Below are positions 1 to 9,760 of a stretch of 64,000 nt of DNA, piece by piece. The notes beneath the pieces were generated by a model. That model was not told the DNA's origin. It saw only the letters and a program-made list of their open reading frames with translations, and did not search any database. Within the stretch, counting starts at the first letter, position 1. Each line of letters opens with the position of its first letter. This stretch comes from Shewanella corallii. GTDB taxonomy: Bacteria > Pseudomonadota > Gammaproteobacteria > Enterobacterales > Shewanellaceae. The DNA lies in contig NZ_JAKIKT010000013.1 of the NCBI RefSeq assembly GCF_023349125.1, positions 1 through 64,000 of the forward strand, read 5' to 3'. The position numbers and the translations under genes were made by a program.

Positions 1-98
1 GTCAGCAAAGTAGCAAGCTACTTTCTGTTACCGCTCGACTTGCATGTGTTAGGCCTGCCGCCAGCGTTCAATCTGAGCCATGATCAAACTCTTCAATT
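1..98 (-). rRNA. rrs: 16S ribosomal RNA, 5' end only
   Basis: Read on the minus strand, the sequence contains TTGAAGAGTTTGATCATGGC followed by the universal start of bacterial 16S rRNA, including the CTGGCGGCAGGCCTAACACA stretch. Only about 98 bases are inside the window; the rest lies to the left. The variable helix 6 sequence (AAAGTAGCTTGCTACTTT) is typical of Shewanella and related Alteromonadales. The exact mature 5' end, 97 to 100, is inferred from the E. coli molecule. Confidence 0.96.
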
Positions 99-270
99 AA
101 AGTTTTGGTTGACTCTCTCCTCAATAAAGAGGGAAGAATCAGCTCAATGAATTCTGTCTTTGCATGCTGCGCGAACTTCGTTCATTGATGTCTCCAGTGA
201 AGGAGAATAAGTCTTTGTCGACCTCATCAACTACTGTGAATGTCCACACAGATTTGCTTGTCTGTCTATT

Positions 271-281
271 TGTTAAAGAGC
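271..281 (-). promoter_or_regulatory. boxA antitermination site of the rRNA leader
   Basis: GCTCTTTAACA on the minus strand matches the rrn boxA core, which binds NusB-S10 and prevents premature Rho termination of rRNA transcripts. It lies about 170 bases before the 16S 5' end, the usual position. Confidence 0.88.
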
Positions 282-316
282 GATTCAGAACTTGTTTCGT
301 TCTGAAGAGGCTGCGT

Positions 317-344
317 ATTTTACGCTTCAAACCTCTTTCGTCAA
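317..344 (-). promoter_or_regulatory. rRNA promoter, downstream copy (P2-like)
   Basis: On the minus strand TTGACG (339-344) is followed after 16 bases by TAAAAT (317-322). It lies between the stronger upstream promoter and boxA, which is the P2 position in tandem rrn promoters. Confidence 0.6.
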
Positions 345-442
345 GCGCTTTTTCGAAGATTTTTTTCAAATTCTTCAGAACTTGTCGAACTGACCGGTTA
401 ACCGTCTCCAGAGAGCGCTGTGTGCCGTGTCAGTGAGGGCGC

Positions 443-470
443 ATTATAGGGAGCAGAATTATTTGCGCAA
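443..470 (-). promoter_or_regulatory. rRNA promoter P1 with GC-rich discriminator
   Basis: On the minus strand TTGCGC (465-470), 16 bases, then a consensus TATAAT (443-448), followed directly by GCGCCC. A TATAAT followed by a GCGCC-type discriminator is the hallmark of ppGpp/DksA-controlled rRNA P1 promoters. Confidence 0.78.
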
Positions 471-533
471 GGGGTTAAATAAAGAAAAGTGTATAAAATC
501 GAGCGTTCGACGAAAAATTAAACCAAACGATGA

Positions 534-563
534 AAAAAGGGGCATTTAGCCCCCTTTTTATTA
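534..563 (-). terminator. terminator downstream of ccoG
   Basis: GGGGC/GCCCC hairpin with a 5-base loop, A-run on one side and T-run on the other. Read on the minus strand it lies just after the ccoG stop codon and ends in TTTTTT. It also shields the rRNA promoters from ccoG read-through. Confidence 0.82.
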
Positions 564-584
564 GCATTGATGCACCTTAAATAA

Positions 585-2012
585 CTATCGGCTGAAGAAT
601 CGAGTTTCCTGTGAAACTTCAATTGGCTCTTCACCTGAGTCAGATTTCACCAATATCTGGATATCAGTAATGGGACGATCAAGATAATAAGGGTCCACTG
701 CAATACTGATTGGCAAGGTGTATACCTCTCCACCTTTAACGGTCACTGATTCCGGACCTATCCATTTGTGATCTTTCAAACCAGTGGCTGACAGCTGATA
801 CTCATGAGCCTGTTCTGTCTTGTTCAGGATCTTCAGAGTAAAGGTGTTCTCAATAAAGCCATCCAGATTTTCCCGGTACAACTGGTTACGGTCGCGAATA
901 ACATCGATACGTAACGGTGATACCGCAGATACGGCATATATCAATCCCAGAATCATGGCCACCAGCACTACGCCATAACCCACCAGCTTTGGACGCATTA
1001 CCTTTTCCTGCTTTCCATCCAGCTTGTTCTCTGTGGTGTAACGGATAAGCCCCTTGTCATAACCCATACGATCCATGGTCTGGTCACAGGCGTCGATACA
1101 GGCACCACAGTTGATGCACTCATACTGCAAGCCATTACGGATATCGATACCTGTCGGGCAGACCTGCACGCACAGGTCGCAATCGATACAGTCACCCAGT
1201 CCCATGGCTTTGGGGTCAGCTTTACGGGAACGTGGGCCACGGGTTTCACCACGCTTGGCGTCATAACCCACTATATAGGTGTTGCGGTCGAACATGGCGG
1301 ACTGGAATCTGGCATAGGGGCACATGTGCACGCACATAATTTCCCGCATCCAGCCGGCATTGCCGTATGTCGCTAAAGTAAAGAAGAATACCCAGAAGTA
1401 CACGCCACCACCGGCATTCAGGGTAAAGAAGTCGGTATAGAGCTCTGTCGTGGGAACAAAGTAGGACACAAAGGTCATGGAGGTAACCCAAGCAATCAAC
1501 AACCAAACCAGATGTTTGGCTGTTTTACGCCAAGTTTTATTGAAGTCCCATGGCATCTGGTCCAGCTTGATGCGCTTATTACGGGCCCCCTCCAACTTTT
1601 CCTCAACCCAGATAAAGATAAAGGTCCATACCGTTTGAGGACAGGTATAGCCACACCAAACCCGGCCTAAGTAGGTGGTCACAAAGAACAGGGCAAAAGC
1701 GGCAATCATAAATACCGCCGCCAGCAGGGTCAGATCCTGGGGCCAGATAGTCAGACCAAATATATGAAACTTCTGTTCACCCAGATTAAACCAGACCGCT
1801 TGTCTGTCGGCCCAAGGCAGCCAGGGCAACACCAGGAAAAACAGCATGGCGACCCAGCCCATACGACGACGAAGAGTGGTCCAGTGGCCTTCTACCGCCC
1901 TGACATAAATACTATTGCTGGGGTTGAATTTGTCTGCTTTCCCTGCGTCAGGTTGGTGGATCTTGATACGTTGAGAAGGAGACGGTGTTTTTTTATCTGG
2001 CTCTGCGCTCAT
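585..2012 (-). CDS. ccoG: cytochrome c oxidase accessory protein CcoG (FixG/RdxA family)
   Basis: The 475-residue product is a polytopic membrane iron-sulfur protein of the CcoG family, which supplies copper/redox chemistry for assembly of cbb3-type oxidase. Membrane segments are visible at about residues 51-67, 86-115, 167-187, 203-222 and 344-365. Two CxxCxxCxxxCP/D clusters (Cys 275/278/281/285 and 299/302/305/309) make a bacterial ferredoxin-type 2x[4Fe-4S] domain. Conserved CPQT and MCPYAR motifs lie near 124 and 231. The C-terminal 110 residues form the periplasmic FixG_C domain. No ccoNOPQ genes are in the window, so the gene is separated from the oxidase it would serve. It is the first gene beside the rRNA operon and has its own terminator. 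Confidence 0.95.
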   Translation of the reverse strand: MSAEPDKKTPSPSQRIKIHQPDAGKADKFNPSNSIYVRAVEGHWTTLRRRMGWVAMLFFLVLPWLPWADRQAVWFNLGEQKFHIFGLTIWPQDLTLLAAVFMIAAFALFFVTTYLGRVWCGYTCPQTVWTFIFIWVEEKLEGARNKRIKLDQMPWDFNKTWRKTAKHLVWLLIAWVTSMTFVSYFVPTTELYTDFFTLNAGGGVYFWVFFFTLATYGNAGWMREIMCVHMCPYARFQSAMFDRNTYIVGYDAKRGETRGPRSRKADPKAMGLGDCIDCDLCVQVCPTGIDIRNGLQYECINCGACIDACDQTMDRMGYDKGLIRYTTENKLDGKQEKVMRPKLVGYGVVLVAMILGLIYAVSAVSPLRIDVIRDRNQLYRENLDGFIENTFTLKILNKTEQAHEYQLSATGLKDHKWIGPESVTVKGGEVYTLPISIAVDPYYLDRPITDIQILVKSDSGEEPIEVSQETRFFSR

Positions 2013-2102
2013 GAATGACAGCCTTTACCACTTTAATATTGTTCGAAAACTGTCTTATTATAGCTCCCAATGTAAATAGAGTTCACCTGATTGGATCAAA
2101 AT

Positions 2103-2465
2103 ATGAAGGGATGGCTAATATTAGGATTGCTTATTGGCGCTGTTTATTATTTGTATAACAACACAGACGTTTTCGATGAGCAGAAAGCTGAAGCGCAGAC
2201 TCAGTACAGTCAGTTTCAAAATAAAGTTAAGTCCATGACAGGGACTCAGGTAATCAAAAACAATGATTGGGCCGCCGGCATACGCAATCAATTCAGAGAC
2301 AGAATGAGTAAGTCTGAGTTTGAGGAGCTGGAGTTGATAATCAGTGGCCGCGAAACGGTTTCTGACTTTAAAGATAACTTCTGTGAAGACTCGATACCCA
2401 CCCATCCGGTATTCAACAGGGAAAATACCCGGCTGCTTTGCGATACATTGCCTGACGAAGCCTGA
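2103..2465 (+). CDS. small membrane-anchored hypothetical protein
   Basis: About 120 residues, start taken as the ATG at 2103; an in-frame TTG at 2091 would add four residues. The N-terminus MKGWLILGLLIGAVYYLY is a single hydrophobic anchor, followed by a soluble, charged domain with two cysteines near the C-terminus (about residues 95 and 114) that could form a disulfide in the periplasm. I do not recognise a family. It is divergent from ccoG with a 90-bp gap and precedes menB in the same direction, but a further 90-bp gap makes co-transcription uncertain. Confidence 0.7.
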   Translation: MKGWLILGLLIGAVYYLYNNTDVFDEQKAEAQTQYSQFQNKVKSMTGTQVIKNNDWAAGIRNQFRDRMSKSEFEELELIISGRETVSDFKDNFCEDSIPTHPVFNRENTRLLCDTLPDEA

Positions 2466-2555
2466 GTTGATCAAAGCTTTTAACTGCGGCAATTGACCCT
2501 GCCATTAAATGAGCCTAGCCTTTGACGATTATCACAGTGCAAGGTTAGGCAAACT

Positions 2556-3470
2556 ATGACTGAGCAATCTTCCCGCCAGGTTTCAGATATTTTTGACCCC
2601 TCCCTTTGGGAGCAGGTTCCAGGCTTCAATTTCGAAGACATCACCTACCACAGAGCTAAAGATCAGGGCACAGTTCGTATCGCTATCGACCGCCCTGACT
2701 GCTTGAATGCGTTCAGACCCAAGACGGTCGACGAGCTGTATATCGCGCTGGACCACGCCCGCCAATGGTCAGATGTTGGTTGCGTGCTGCTGACGGGTAA
2801 CGGTCCATCAGCCAAAGGTCAGTGGTCTTTCTCCTCAGGCGGTGATCAGCGTATCCGCGGTAAAGACGGCTATAAGTACGAAGGCGCAGAAGCCGGTACT
2901 GCCGATATCGCCCGTATGGGTCGTCTGCATATCCTGGAAGTTCAGCGACTGATCCGCTTTATGCCAAAAGTGGTTATCGCCGTGGTTCCCGGTTGGGCAG
3001 TAGGTGGTGGGCACAGCCTGCACGTAGTGTGCGACCTGACACTGGCATCCAAAGAACATGCAGTGTTTAAGCAAACCGACCCGGATGTCGCCAGCTTTGA
3101 CTCGGGCTACGGCAGTGCTTATCTGGCCAAGATGATAGGTCAAAAACGCGCTCGCGAAATCTTCTTCTGTGGTTTTAACTACAGTGCCGATGAAGCTTTC
3201 GATATGGGTATGGTTAACAAGTCAGTACCACACGCAGAGCTAGAGACCGAGGCGCTGCGCTGGGCCAAAGAGATTAACTCCAAGTCGCCAACGGCCATGC
3301 GCATGCTCAAGTACGGCTTTAATCTGCCGGACGACGGTCTGGTTGGACAGCAGCTGTTCGCCGGTGAAGCAACTCGTCTGGCCTATGGAACAGATGAAGC
3401 ACAGGAAGGTCGTGATGCTTTCCTGGAGAAACGCGACCAGGACTTTACCAAGTTCCCCTGGCATTACTGA
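2556..3470 (+). CDS. menB: 1,4-dihydroxy-2-naphthoyl-CoA synthase (MenB)
   Basis: 304-residue crotonase-fold enzyme. MenB closes the second ring of menaquinone by converting o-succinylbenzoyl-CoA to 1,4-dihydroxy-2-naphthoyl-CoA. Diagnostic features are the SSGGDQRIRG oxyanion-loop segment, the GWAVGGGHSLH stretch that binds CoA, DPDVASFDSGYGSAYLA, and the C-terminal tail ending KFPWHY. The N-terminal extension of about 20 residues and the length fit the longer MenB type. It stands alone here, without menD, menC or menE, and is followed by a strong terminator. Menaquinone is central to anaerobic respiration in Shewanella-like organisms. A generic enoyl-CoA hydratase is less likely given the MenB motifs. 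Confidence 0.93.
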   Translation: MTEQSSRQVSDIFDPSLWEQVPGFNFEDITYHRAKDQGTVRIAIDRPDCLNAFRPKTVDELYIALDHARQWSDVGCVLLTGNGPSAKGQWSFSSGGDQRIRGKDGYKYEGAEAGTADIARMGRLHILEVQRLIRFMPKVVIAVVPGWAVGGGHSLHVVCDLTLASKEHAVFKQTDPDVASFDSGYGSAYLAKMIGQKRAREIFFCGFNYSADEAFDMGMVNKSVPHAELETEALRWAKEINSKSPTAMRMLKYGFNLPDDGLVGQQLFAGEATRLAYGTDEAQEGRDAFLEKRDQDFTKFPWHY

Positions 3471-3492
3471 TATCAGCGACGGATTGACCGCT

Positions 3493-3529
3493 AAGCCGCT
3501 TCAGTTGCATTACTGAGGCGGCTTTTTTA
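3493..3529 (+). terminator. menB terminator
   Basis: Twelve-base stem AAGCCGCTTCAG/CTGAGGCGGCTT with one G-U pair, an 8-base loop and a run of six T, 22 bases after the menB stop codon. Confidence 0.88.
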
Positions 3530-3573
3530 TGCACTGCGACAAAATTCCCGATTATACCTATTGCAAAATCCTG

Positions 3574-3607
3574 TTGGCACGCTTAAGTGAGAATGATTAT
3601 CATTTTT
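3574..3607 (+). promoter_or_regulatory. promoter overlapped by a Fur box, upstream of the DUF2061 gene
   Basis: TTGGCA (3574-3579), a 17-base spacer and TTATCA (3597-3602) form a plausible sigma-70 promoter. Laid over its -10 end is GAGAATGATTATCATTTTT (3589-3607), which matches the 19-bp Fur consensus GATAATGATAATCATTATC at 15 of 19 positions. Fur with Fe2+ bound here would block RNA polymerase. The site precedes the start codon at 3633 by 25 bases. Confidence 0.75.
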
Positions 3608-3632
3608 AAATAAACTTAACGAGGACGGCACT

Positions 3633-3830
3633 ATGTTGAAGACTATTACTTTCGCGATTCTGCACTTTACCGTGGCATTCAGCGTCACCTATGCACTGAC
3701 CGGCAGTATTGTTATCGGCAGTGCCATCGCGCTGATTGAGCCCGCTATTAATACAGTAGCTTTCTATTTCCACGAATTGGTGTGGAAGCGGGTAGAGCAA
3801 CGTAAGAACGACCAGATGCTGACTGCCTAA
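3633..3830 (+). CDS. DUF2061 family small membrane protein
   Basis: 65 residues with two hydrophobic segments (about 5-25 and 28-48). The pattern KTITFAILHF, GSIVIGSAIALIEPAINTVAFYFHELVW is that of DUF2061 proteins, small inner-membrane proteins of unknown role. The start ATG has a good ribosome site (AACGAGGA, 7 bases upstream). The adjacent Fur box suggests induction under iron limitation, which would be a functional clue for an uncharacterised family. It is a single-gene unit lying between the menB terminator and the next gene. Confidence 0.8.
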   Translation: MLKTITFAILHFTVAFSVTYALTGSIVIGSAIALIEPAINTVAFYFHELVWKRVEQRKNDQMLTA

Positions 3831-3955
3831 GTCAGCATTCCACCCTTTGTTCATTTACCAACTGTGAGCCAGCGCCAAATCCCAGCCTTTGGGTTGAACT
3901 TACTTAAGTGCAGTTACATCTTATTGAATGACATTCACCAGATAAGAACCCTGCA

Positions 3956-4477
3956 ATGAAAAAACTCACCTGCGCCATGCTGATGCTGTGCTCCCCTTTG
4001 GTATTGGCGGATATCACTCCCTCGCCACAACTGCAGCAGATAAGGGCGTTTAAAACCAACTCGCCGCAACTGGTCACCTCAGGCCAGCCTGCCGCCTCTC
4101 AATTTAATGAGTTAAGCCAAGCCGGCGTAGATGTCGTAATTAACCTGATGCCTGACAGCAGCAATACCGAATACCAAAATGAAGCCGAATTGGTCGAACA
4201 GGCCGGGATGCAATACGTCTATATTCCGGTAGATTGGAAAAACCCTACCCAGGCAGATCTGCAAGCCTTCTTCGAGGTGATGGGTGCCAACAAAGATAAA
4301 GACATTCTGCTGCACTGTTTGGCCAACTACCGCGCTTCGGCATTTGCCTATCTGTATCAGCTAAAACAGGGTAATGCAGTAGCTATGTCAGAAGTGATGA
4401 CACCCTGGGGTGATGATCTGGCCAGGCATCCACAGTGGCAAAAACTGATTGAGGATTATCAGGCCACACTGAATTAA
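3956..4477 (+). CDS. periplasmic protein-tyrosine-phosphatase-like protein (DUF442/Blh type)
   Basis: 173 residues beginning with a clear Sec signal peptide (MKKLTCAMLMLCSPLVLA, cleavage near residue 18). The body has the beta-lactamase-hydrolase-like phosphatase fold: SGQPAASQFNELSQAGVDVVINL near the start, IPVDW in the middle, and HCLANYRAS as the active-site loop. The loop is CX4R, one residue shorter than the classic CX5R loop, as is usual in this family. An acidic partner could be in the IPVDW segment. The substrate is unknown, and periplasmic location makes a signalling role less obvious than in cytosolic phosphatases. It converges on glmS, sharing a terminator. Confidence 0.8.
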   Translation: MKKLTCAMLMLCSPLVLADITPSPQLQQIRAFKTNSPQLVTSGQPAASQFNELSQAGVDVVINLMPDSSNTEYQNEAELVEQAGMQYVYIPVDWKNPTQADLQAFFEVMGANKDKDILLHCLANYRASAFAYLYQLKQGNAVAMSEVMTPWGDDLARHPQWQKLIEDYQATLN

Positions 4478-4492
4478 TTCAGCGCCAGATAT

Positions 4493-4532
4493 AAAAAACC
4501 GCCGTCACTATTAATGACGGCGGTTTTGTTTT
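4493..4532. terminator. bidirectional terminator between the phosphatase-like gene and glmS
   Basis: Nine-base stem CCGCCGTCA (4499-4507) / TGACGGCGG (4515-4523), 7-base loop, A-rich on the left and T-rich on the right, so it can serve both converging genes. Confidence 0.9.
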
Positions 4533-4546
4533 AACTGTTTGTCAGC

Positions 4547-4568
4547 GACTTACTCTACGGTCACTGAC

Positions 4569-4584
<16 letters not shown>
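4547..4584. repeat. 19-bp imperfect tandem duplication over the glmS stop codon
   Basis: GACTTACTCTACGGTCACT (4547-4565) is followed directly by GACTTATTCTACTGTCACA (4566-4584); 16 of 19 bases agree. The right copy encodes the end of GlmS with its stop codon; the left copy lies just after the stop and resembles a second, untranslated copy of the gene's end. Confidence 0.85.
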
Positions 4585-6398
<1,814 letters not shown>

Positions 6399-6477
6399 AG
6401 TCCATTTCCTGTTTCAATATTTAATCTGTTTGATGGTCTTGCCATCGGGATCAGGCGTTCACCCAATCCATTAATTG

Positions 6478-7248
6478 TTAATCCACATAGGGCGCGATAA
6501 TCACTTCTACGCCCTGGGCTCTGATGGTCTCTGCCGCCTGAGCCGGGATTTTGTCATCGGTCACCAGCACATTGACCTTGCTCCAGGGCAACTCCAGATT
6601 GGGGATGATGCGCCCAAGCTTCTGGGACTCCAGCATTACGATCACCTCCCGGGAGACTTCAGCCATCACCTGGCTCAAACCTGTCAGTTCATTGAAGGTG
6701 GTGGTGCCACGTTCCAGATCCAGACCATCGGCCCCGATAAACAGCTGATCGAAGTTATAGGATCTCAGCACCTGCTCGGCGACCCGGCCCTGAAACGACT
6801 CTGAATGCGGGTCCCAGGTGCCACCTGTCATCAACAGGGTGGGCTCGTTCTCCAAATCCTGAATGGCATTGGCCAGGTTCAGCGAGTTGGTCATCACCAG
6901 CAAACCACGCTTGTCACTCAAATGTGGGATCAGGCCGATAGTGGTACTGCCGGAGTCGATAATAATGCGGTTATGGTCAGCAATAAGTTTGGCCGCCGCC
7001 GCTGCAATACTCTGTTTATTGGGAGACTGTTTACGATATCCGCCCTGACTAATGTCCTGGGGAACCGGAATCGCGCCACCGTGACGGCGGAACAAAAGGC
7101 CGTTTTTCTCCAGCGCGGTTAAATCCTTACGAATGGTTACCGCCGAGGTTTCGAGTTTGGCAACCAGTTCATCGACACTGACTTCACCCCGTTCATTCAA
7201 CAGGTTAAGTATGGTGTGTCGTCGTTGTTGAGTATTGCGTTTGGTCAT
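6478..7248 (-). CDS. DeoR/GlpR family transcriptional regulator
   Basis: 256 residues. The N-terminal winged helix-turn-helix (about 1-57) has the DeoR pattern RRHTILNLLNERGEVSVDELVAKL...TIRKDL and the RRHGGA signature. The C-terminal DeoR sensor domain has DSGSTT, MTGGTWDP and GADGLDLERGTTTFNE motifs that bind phosphosugars. It lies 80 bases upstream of glmS, so an amino-sugar phosphate ligand and control of glmS are plausible, as has been proposed for similar pairs, but this is inference. Repeated TTTCG motifs sit between its promoter and start codon and suggest autoregulation. Confidence 0.9.
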   Translation of the reverse strand: MTKRNTQQRRHTILNLLNERGEVSVDELVAKLETSAVTIRKDLTALEKNGLLFRRHGGAIPVPQDISQGGYRKQSPNKQSIAAAAAKLIADHNRIIIDSGSTTIGLIPHLSDKRGLLVMTNSLNLANAIQDLENEPTLLMTGGTWDPHSESFQGRVAEQVLRSYNFDQLFIGADGLDLERGTTTFNELTGLSQVMAEVSREVIVMLESQKLGRIIPNLELPWSKVNVLVTDDKIPAQAAETIRAQGVEVIIAPYVD

Positions 7249-7253
7249 CTAAC

Positions 7254-7310
7254 TTTCGACTAAGTTTCGTTTCGAAAGCAAATTATATAGAAATGAAACC
7301 AAATTGCCAG
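7254..7310 (-). promoter_or_regulatory. promoter and putative DeoR-type operator upstream of the regulator gene
   Basis: On the minus strand CTGGCA (7305-7310), 17 bases, then TATAAT (7282-7287). Between this and the start codon at 7248 the plus strand carries TTTCG three times (7254, 7265, 7270), the first pair 11 bp apart, with the palindrome TTTCGAAA at the last. DeoR-family repressors such as AgaR bind spaced TTTC repeats, so this is a plausible autoregulatory operator. Confidence 0.6.
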
Positions 7311-7376
7311 TGAGGATAAAACAGACAAGGGCAGCATAGTGACCTAATGCTCAGTAGCTGGAGGATTTCAGACAAT

Positions 7377-7402
7377 AAAAAAGCAGCCCGCAGGCTGCTT
7401 TT
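7377..7402 (-). terminator. terminator of the TonB-dependent receptor gene
   Basis: AAAAGCAGCC/GGCTGCTTTT stem with a 4-base loop, followed on the minus strand by TTTTTTATT. It lies 36 bases after the receptor stop codon. Confidence 0.88.
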
Positions 7403-7437
7403 GATACGCAGATTTGAATTTAGTTTTGCAAGCCAGA

Positions 7438-9552
7438 TTAGAACTTGGCTTCAAATGCCAGGCTAACGTTACGTCCCTGACCTATGGTGACTTCTTTATA
7501 GCTGCCGCCATCAACATAATCGGTGTCGAACAGGTTCTTCACGTTCAGACGCAGGTTCATTTCAGTACCCTGCATATCCCAGGTATAAGCGGCGCCCATA
7601 TCAACACGAACAAAGGCATCTTTCACCACTGAGTTACCCAGGTTGGCATCAGCAGAAGCGTAACGTTCGCCCACATACTGAGCACCCAGGTTCAGAGCCA
7701 GTTGGTCGGTCACTTCGTAACGGGTCCAGATATTGGCAGACCACTTAGGCGCATCGATTGGCGTCAGACCTTCCAGTTCAGGGTCATTCTCATACTTGGC
7801 ATCCAGGTACATCATGGAGCCTGTGATAAACACTGAGTCAGTCAGCTGACCCTGAGCACCCATTTCAAAACCTTTGTGGTTCTGTTCACCATCCTGAGTT
7901 GTGATCTTATCGACATCGCCAACCGGGTTGAGCAGGTCCTGAGTAACAACACGGTTTTCAACGGTAATGTCGAACACAGCTGCAGTCATCAGCAGGCCGC
8001 CGTCGAACAGTTCCCACTTGGTTCCAATCTCATACTGAGTGCCGTACTCAGGCTTCAGGTTTACGCCATTATTGGCATCTTCTACATCGTTAACCATTCC
8101 TTTAGGCATAAAGCTCTTGGAGTAGTTTACATAGATGCTGCCGTAATCAGTCGGTTCATAAATCACACCAAACTTGGGAGACAGGGCATAGGCGTTATTA
8201 CCGGCGCCATCTTTCTTCTGCTCGTCATAGCGAACACCAGCCAGCGCTTTCCAGTTTTCAGTCAGGGTCATCAGATCCTGTACATAAAAACCATAGTGCT
8301 TGTATTCAGAGGCAGGCTTTGGGTCCACATTGTGATAGTTCACGTTAGGTGAAATAACCTGACCCGGCATCACAGTGACCTTGTCGCCGTACTCAGCCTG
8401 CTGCTGGTAGTAGTAGTCCAGCATGTTGGCACCAAACAGGAACTGGTGTTCAAAATCGCCTGTGCTGAAGTTACCGATAAAATCCATATAGGCGGTTTTG
8501 TACTGCCAATCATCATGACGATCGAATGGACGTACTGTGTAACCATCTTCAAATGGGTTTTCGTTGTAAGTTGGTGACGAACCAAAACGCTGACGTTCAT
8601 ACATCTGGTGGTTATAACCGGTTTTCATTTTCCAGTTATCATTTATGTGCCACTGCACATCAGCACCAATGTTCTGAACATTGATATCGATAAAGGCCCA
8701 GGGTAATTCCCAGATCTTGTCTTCTTCGCCAATCACCTGACCAATCTTGTCGCCAGTGCTGTACAACCAGGCACCTGAGTCCAGGCCGGCTTTATCGGCA
8801 GTGTTGTCATATTTAACAGACAGAGTCACATCGTCGGTCAGGTCGAAGTCCAGCGCCAGGAACGTCAGCAAACGATCACGCTCTTTATTCTCACCATTCT
8901 GGTACTCGGTCCAGTAAGTGGTGTCCTGCTTAACCAACATGGTGCGGTAGCGAACTGTACCCTCTTCGTTAACGGCACCACCCGCATCCATCTGGAAACG
9001 CAGTGAGCCATATTCGTCAGTATCGACACCAACGTTGAACAATGAGTCATATGTAGGCTTTTTGGTAACCATATTGATCAGACCACCCGGGCCAGACTGG
9101 CCATACAGCATGGAAGAAGGGCCTTTCAGTACTTCTACCTGCTCCAGGGTTTCAATTGGCTGCACATAGTGAGACCAGTGCTGATGTCCATTGACCAGGA
9201 AGCCATTACCAGAATCCAAAGCAAAACCGCGGATAGAGAACTGCTGACGGTTCCACTTTTCACTGCCAGCGGTAACAGAGGAGTCGTTGCTCAGTACTTC
9301 AGCCAGGTTACGGGCCAGCTGTTCATCGGTCACAAAGTCAGGAATAACGGTTACAGACTGAGGAGTATCCAACAGATCGATATCACCGCGCATAGCGCCG
9401 GATGCATTACTCACCTTGTAATCGTTGAAGGTGTAGCCCATCACACTGATGCGTTCGATATTGTCTGCACCGACTGCATCATCTGCCAGTGCGGCATTAG
9501 CTGCGATTGAAGAGATTACTGCAAGTCCGATACAGGATAACCTGAAAGCCAT
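7438..9552 (-). CDS. TonB-dependent siderophore receptor
   Basis: 704 residues. A signal peptide (MAFRLSCIGLAVISSIAANAALA) leads into a plug domain at about 50-165, with TPQSVTVIPDF, FSIRGFALDSGNGFLVNG and LKGPSSMLYGQSGPGGLINMVTKKP, the classical plug motifs of FhuE/FpvA-like siderophore receptors. The rest is a 22-strand beta barrel ending in Phe (SLAFEAKF), the outer-membrane assembly signal. The role is energised import of an Fe3+-siderophore complex; the ligand cannot be told from sequence. A strong ribosome site (GAGGTAGGAA) precedes the ATG. A weak Fur-like site lies about 50 bases upstream. No siderophore synthesis or ABC genes are adjacent, so it may use xenosiderophores. Confidence 0.93.
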   Translation of the reverse strand: MAFRLSCIGLAVISSIAANAALADDAVGADNIERISVMGYTFNDYKVSNASGAMRGDIDLLDTPQSVTVIPDFVTDEQLARNLAEVLSNDSSVTAGSEKWNRQQFSIRGFALDSGNGFLVNGHQHWSHYVQPIETLEQVEVLKGPSSMLYGQSGPGGLINMVTKKPTYDSLFNVGVDTDEYGSLRFQMDAGGAVNEEGTVRYRTMLVKQDTTYWTEYQNGENKERDRLLTFLALDFDLTDDVTLSVKYDNTADKAGLDSGAWLYSTGDKIGQVIGEEDKIWELPWAFIDINVQNIGADVQWHINDNWKMKTGYNHQMYERQRFGSSPTYNENPFEDGYTVRPFDRHDDWQYKTAYMDFIGNFSTGDFEHQFLFGANMLDYYYQQQAEYGDKVTVMPGQVISPNVNYHNVDPKPASEYKHYGFYVQDLMTLTENWKALAGVRYDEQKKDGAGNNAYALSPKFGVIYEPTDYGSIYVNYSKSFMPKGMVNDVEDANNGVNLKPEYGTQYEIGTKWELFDGGLLMTAAVFDITVENRVVTQDLLNPVGDVDKITTQDGEQNHKGFEMGAQGQLTDSVFITGSMMYLDAKYENDPELEGLTPIDAPKWSANIWTRYEVTDQLALNLGAQYVGERYASADANLGNSVVKDAFVRVDMGAAYTWDMQGTEMNLRLNVKNLFDTDYVDGGSYKEVTIGQGRNVSLAFEAKF

Positions 9553-9590
9553 TTCCTACCTCTGAATGGTTCAATATGGAAGTTGCGAGC

Positions 9591-9619
9591 AATATAAATG
9601 AGAACGATTTACATTTAAA
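9591..9619 (-). promoter_or_regulatory. putative promoter with weak Fur-like site, TonB receptor
   Basis: On the minus strand TTTAAA (9614-9619), 17 bases, TATATT (9591-9596). The spacer holds GAGAACGATTTACATTTAA (9600-9618), which agrees with the Fur 19-mer at about 11 of 19 positions. Fur control is expected for such a receptor, but the match alone is modest. Confidence 0.45.
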
Positions 9620-9716
9620 CTAATTTTCATAATTTTAATTAGATTTGGTGATCTTGATCTTTTATATCCGTTAACTCAGATTAAAAATCTGCAGTTTGAT
9701 TGTTTTTACCAGAAAC

Positions 9717-9744
9717 AAAAAAGCGGCCATCTGGCCGCTTTTTC
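9717..9744 (-). terminator. glmU terminator
   Basis: AAAAAGCGGCC/GGCCGCTTTTT stem with a 4-base loop, 17 bases beyond the glmU stop codon on the minus strand. Confidence 0.9.
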
Positions 9745-9760
9745 TATATAACCTGAGCAG

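Larger units (their letters stand above)
99..442 (-). other. rRNA operon leader with boxA
   Basis: Transcribed leader of the leftward rRNA operon. It holds a boxA antitermination element, GCTCTTTAACA on the minus strand (271-281), preceded by a perfect 8-bp hairpin (TTCAGAAC/GTTCTGAA, 284-306). The boxA and the sequence after it closely resemble enterobacterial rrn leaders. Short reading frames here on both strands are not believed to be genes. Confidence 0.85.

Noticed and set aside
139..436. Short open frames in the rRNA leader
   Set aside because: They overlap boxA and promoters of the rRNA operon and have no ribosome sites.
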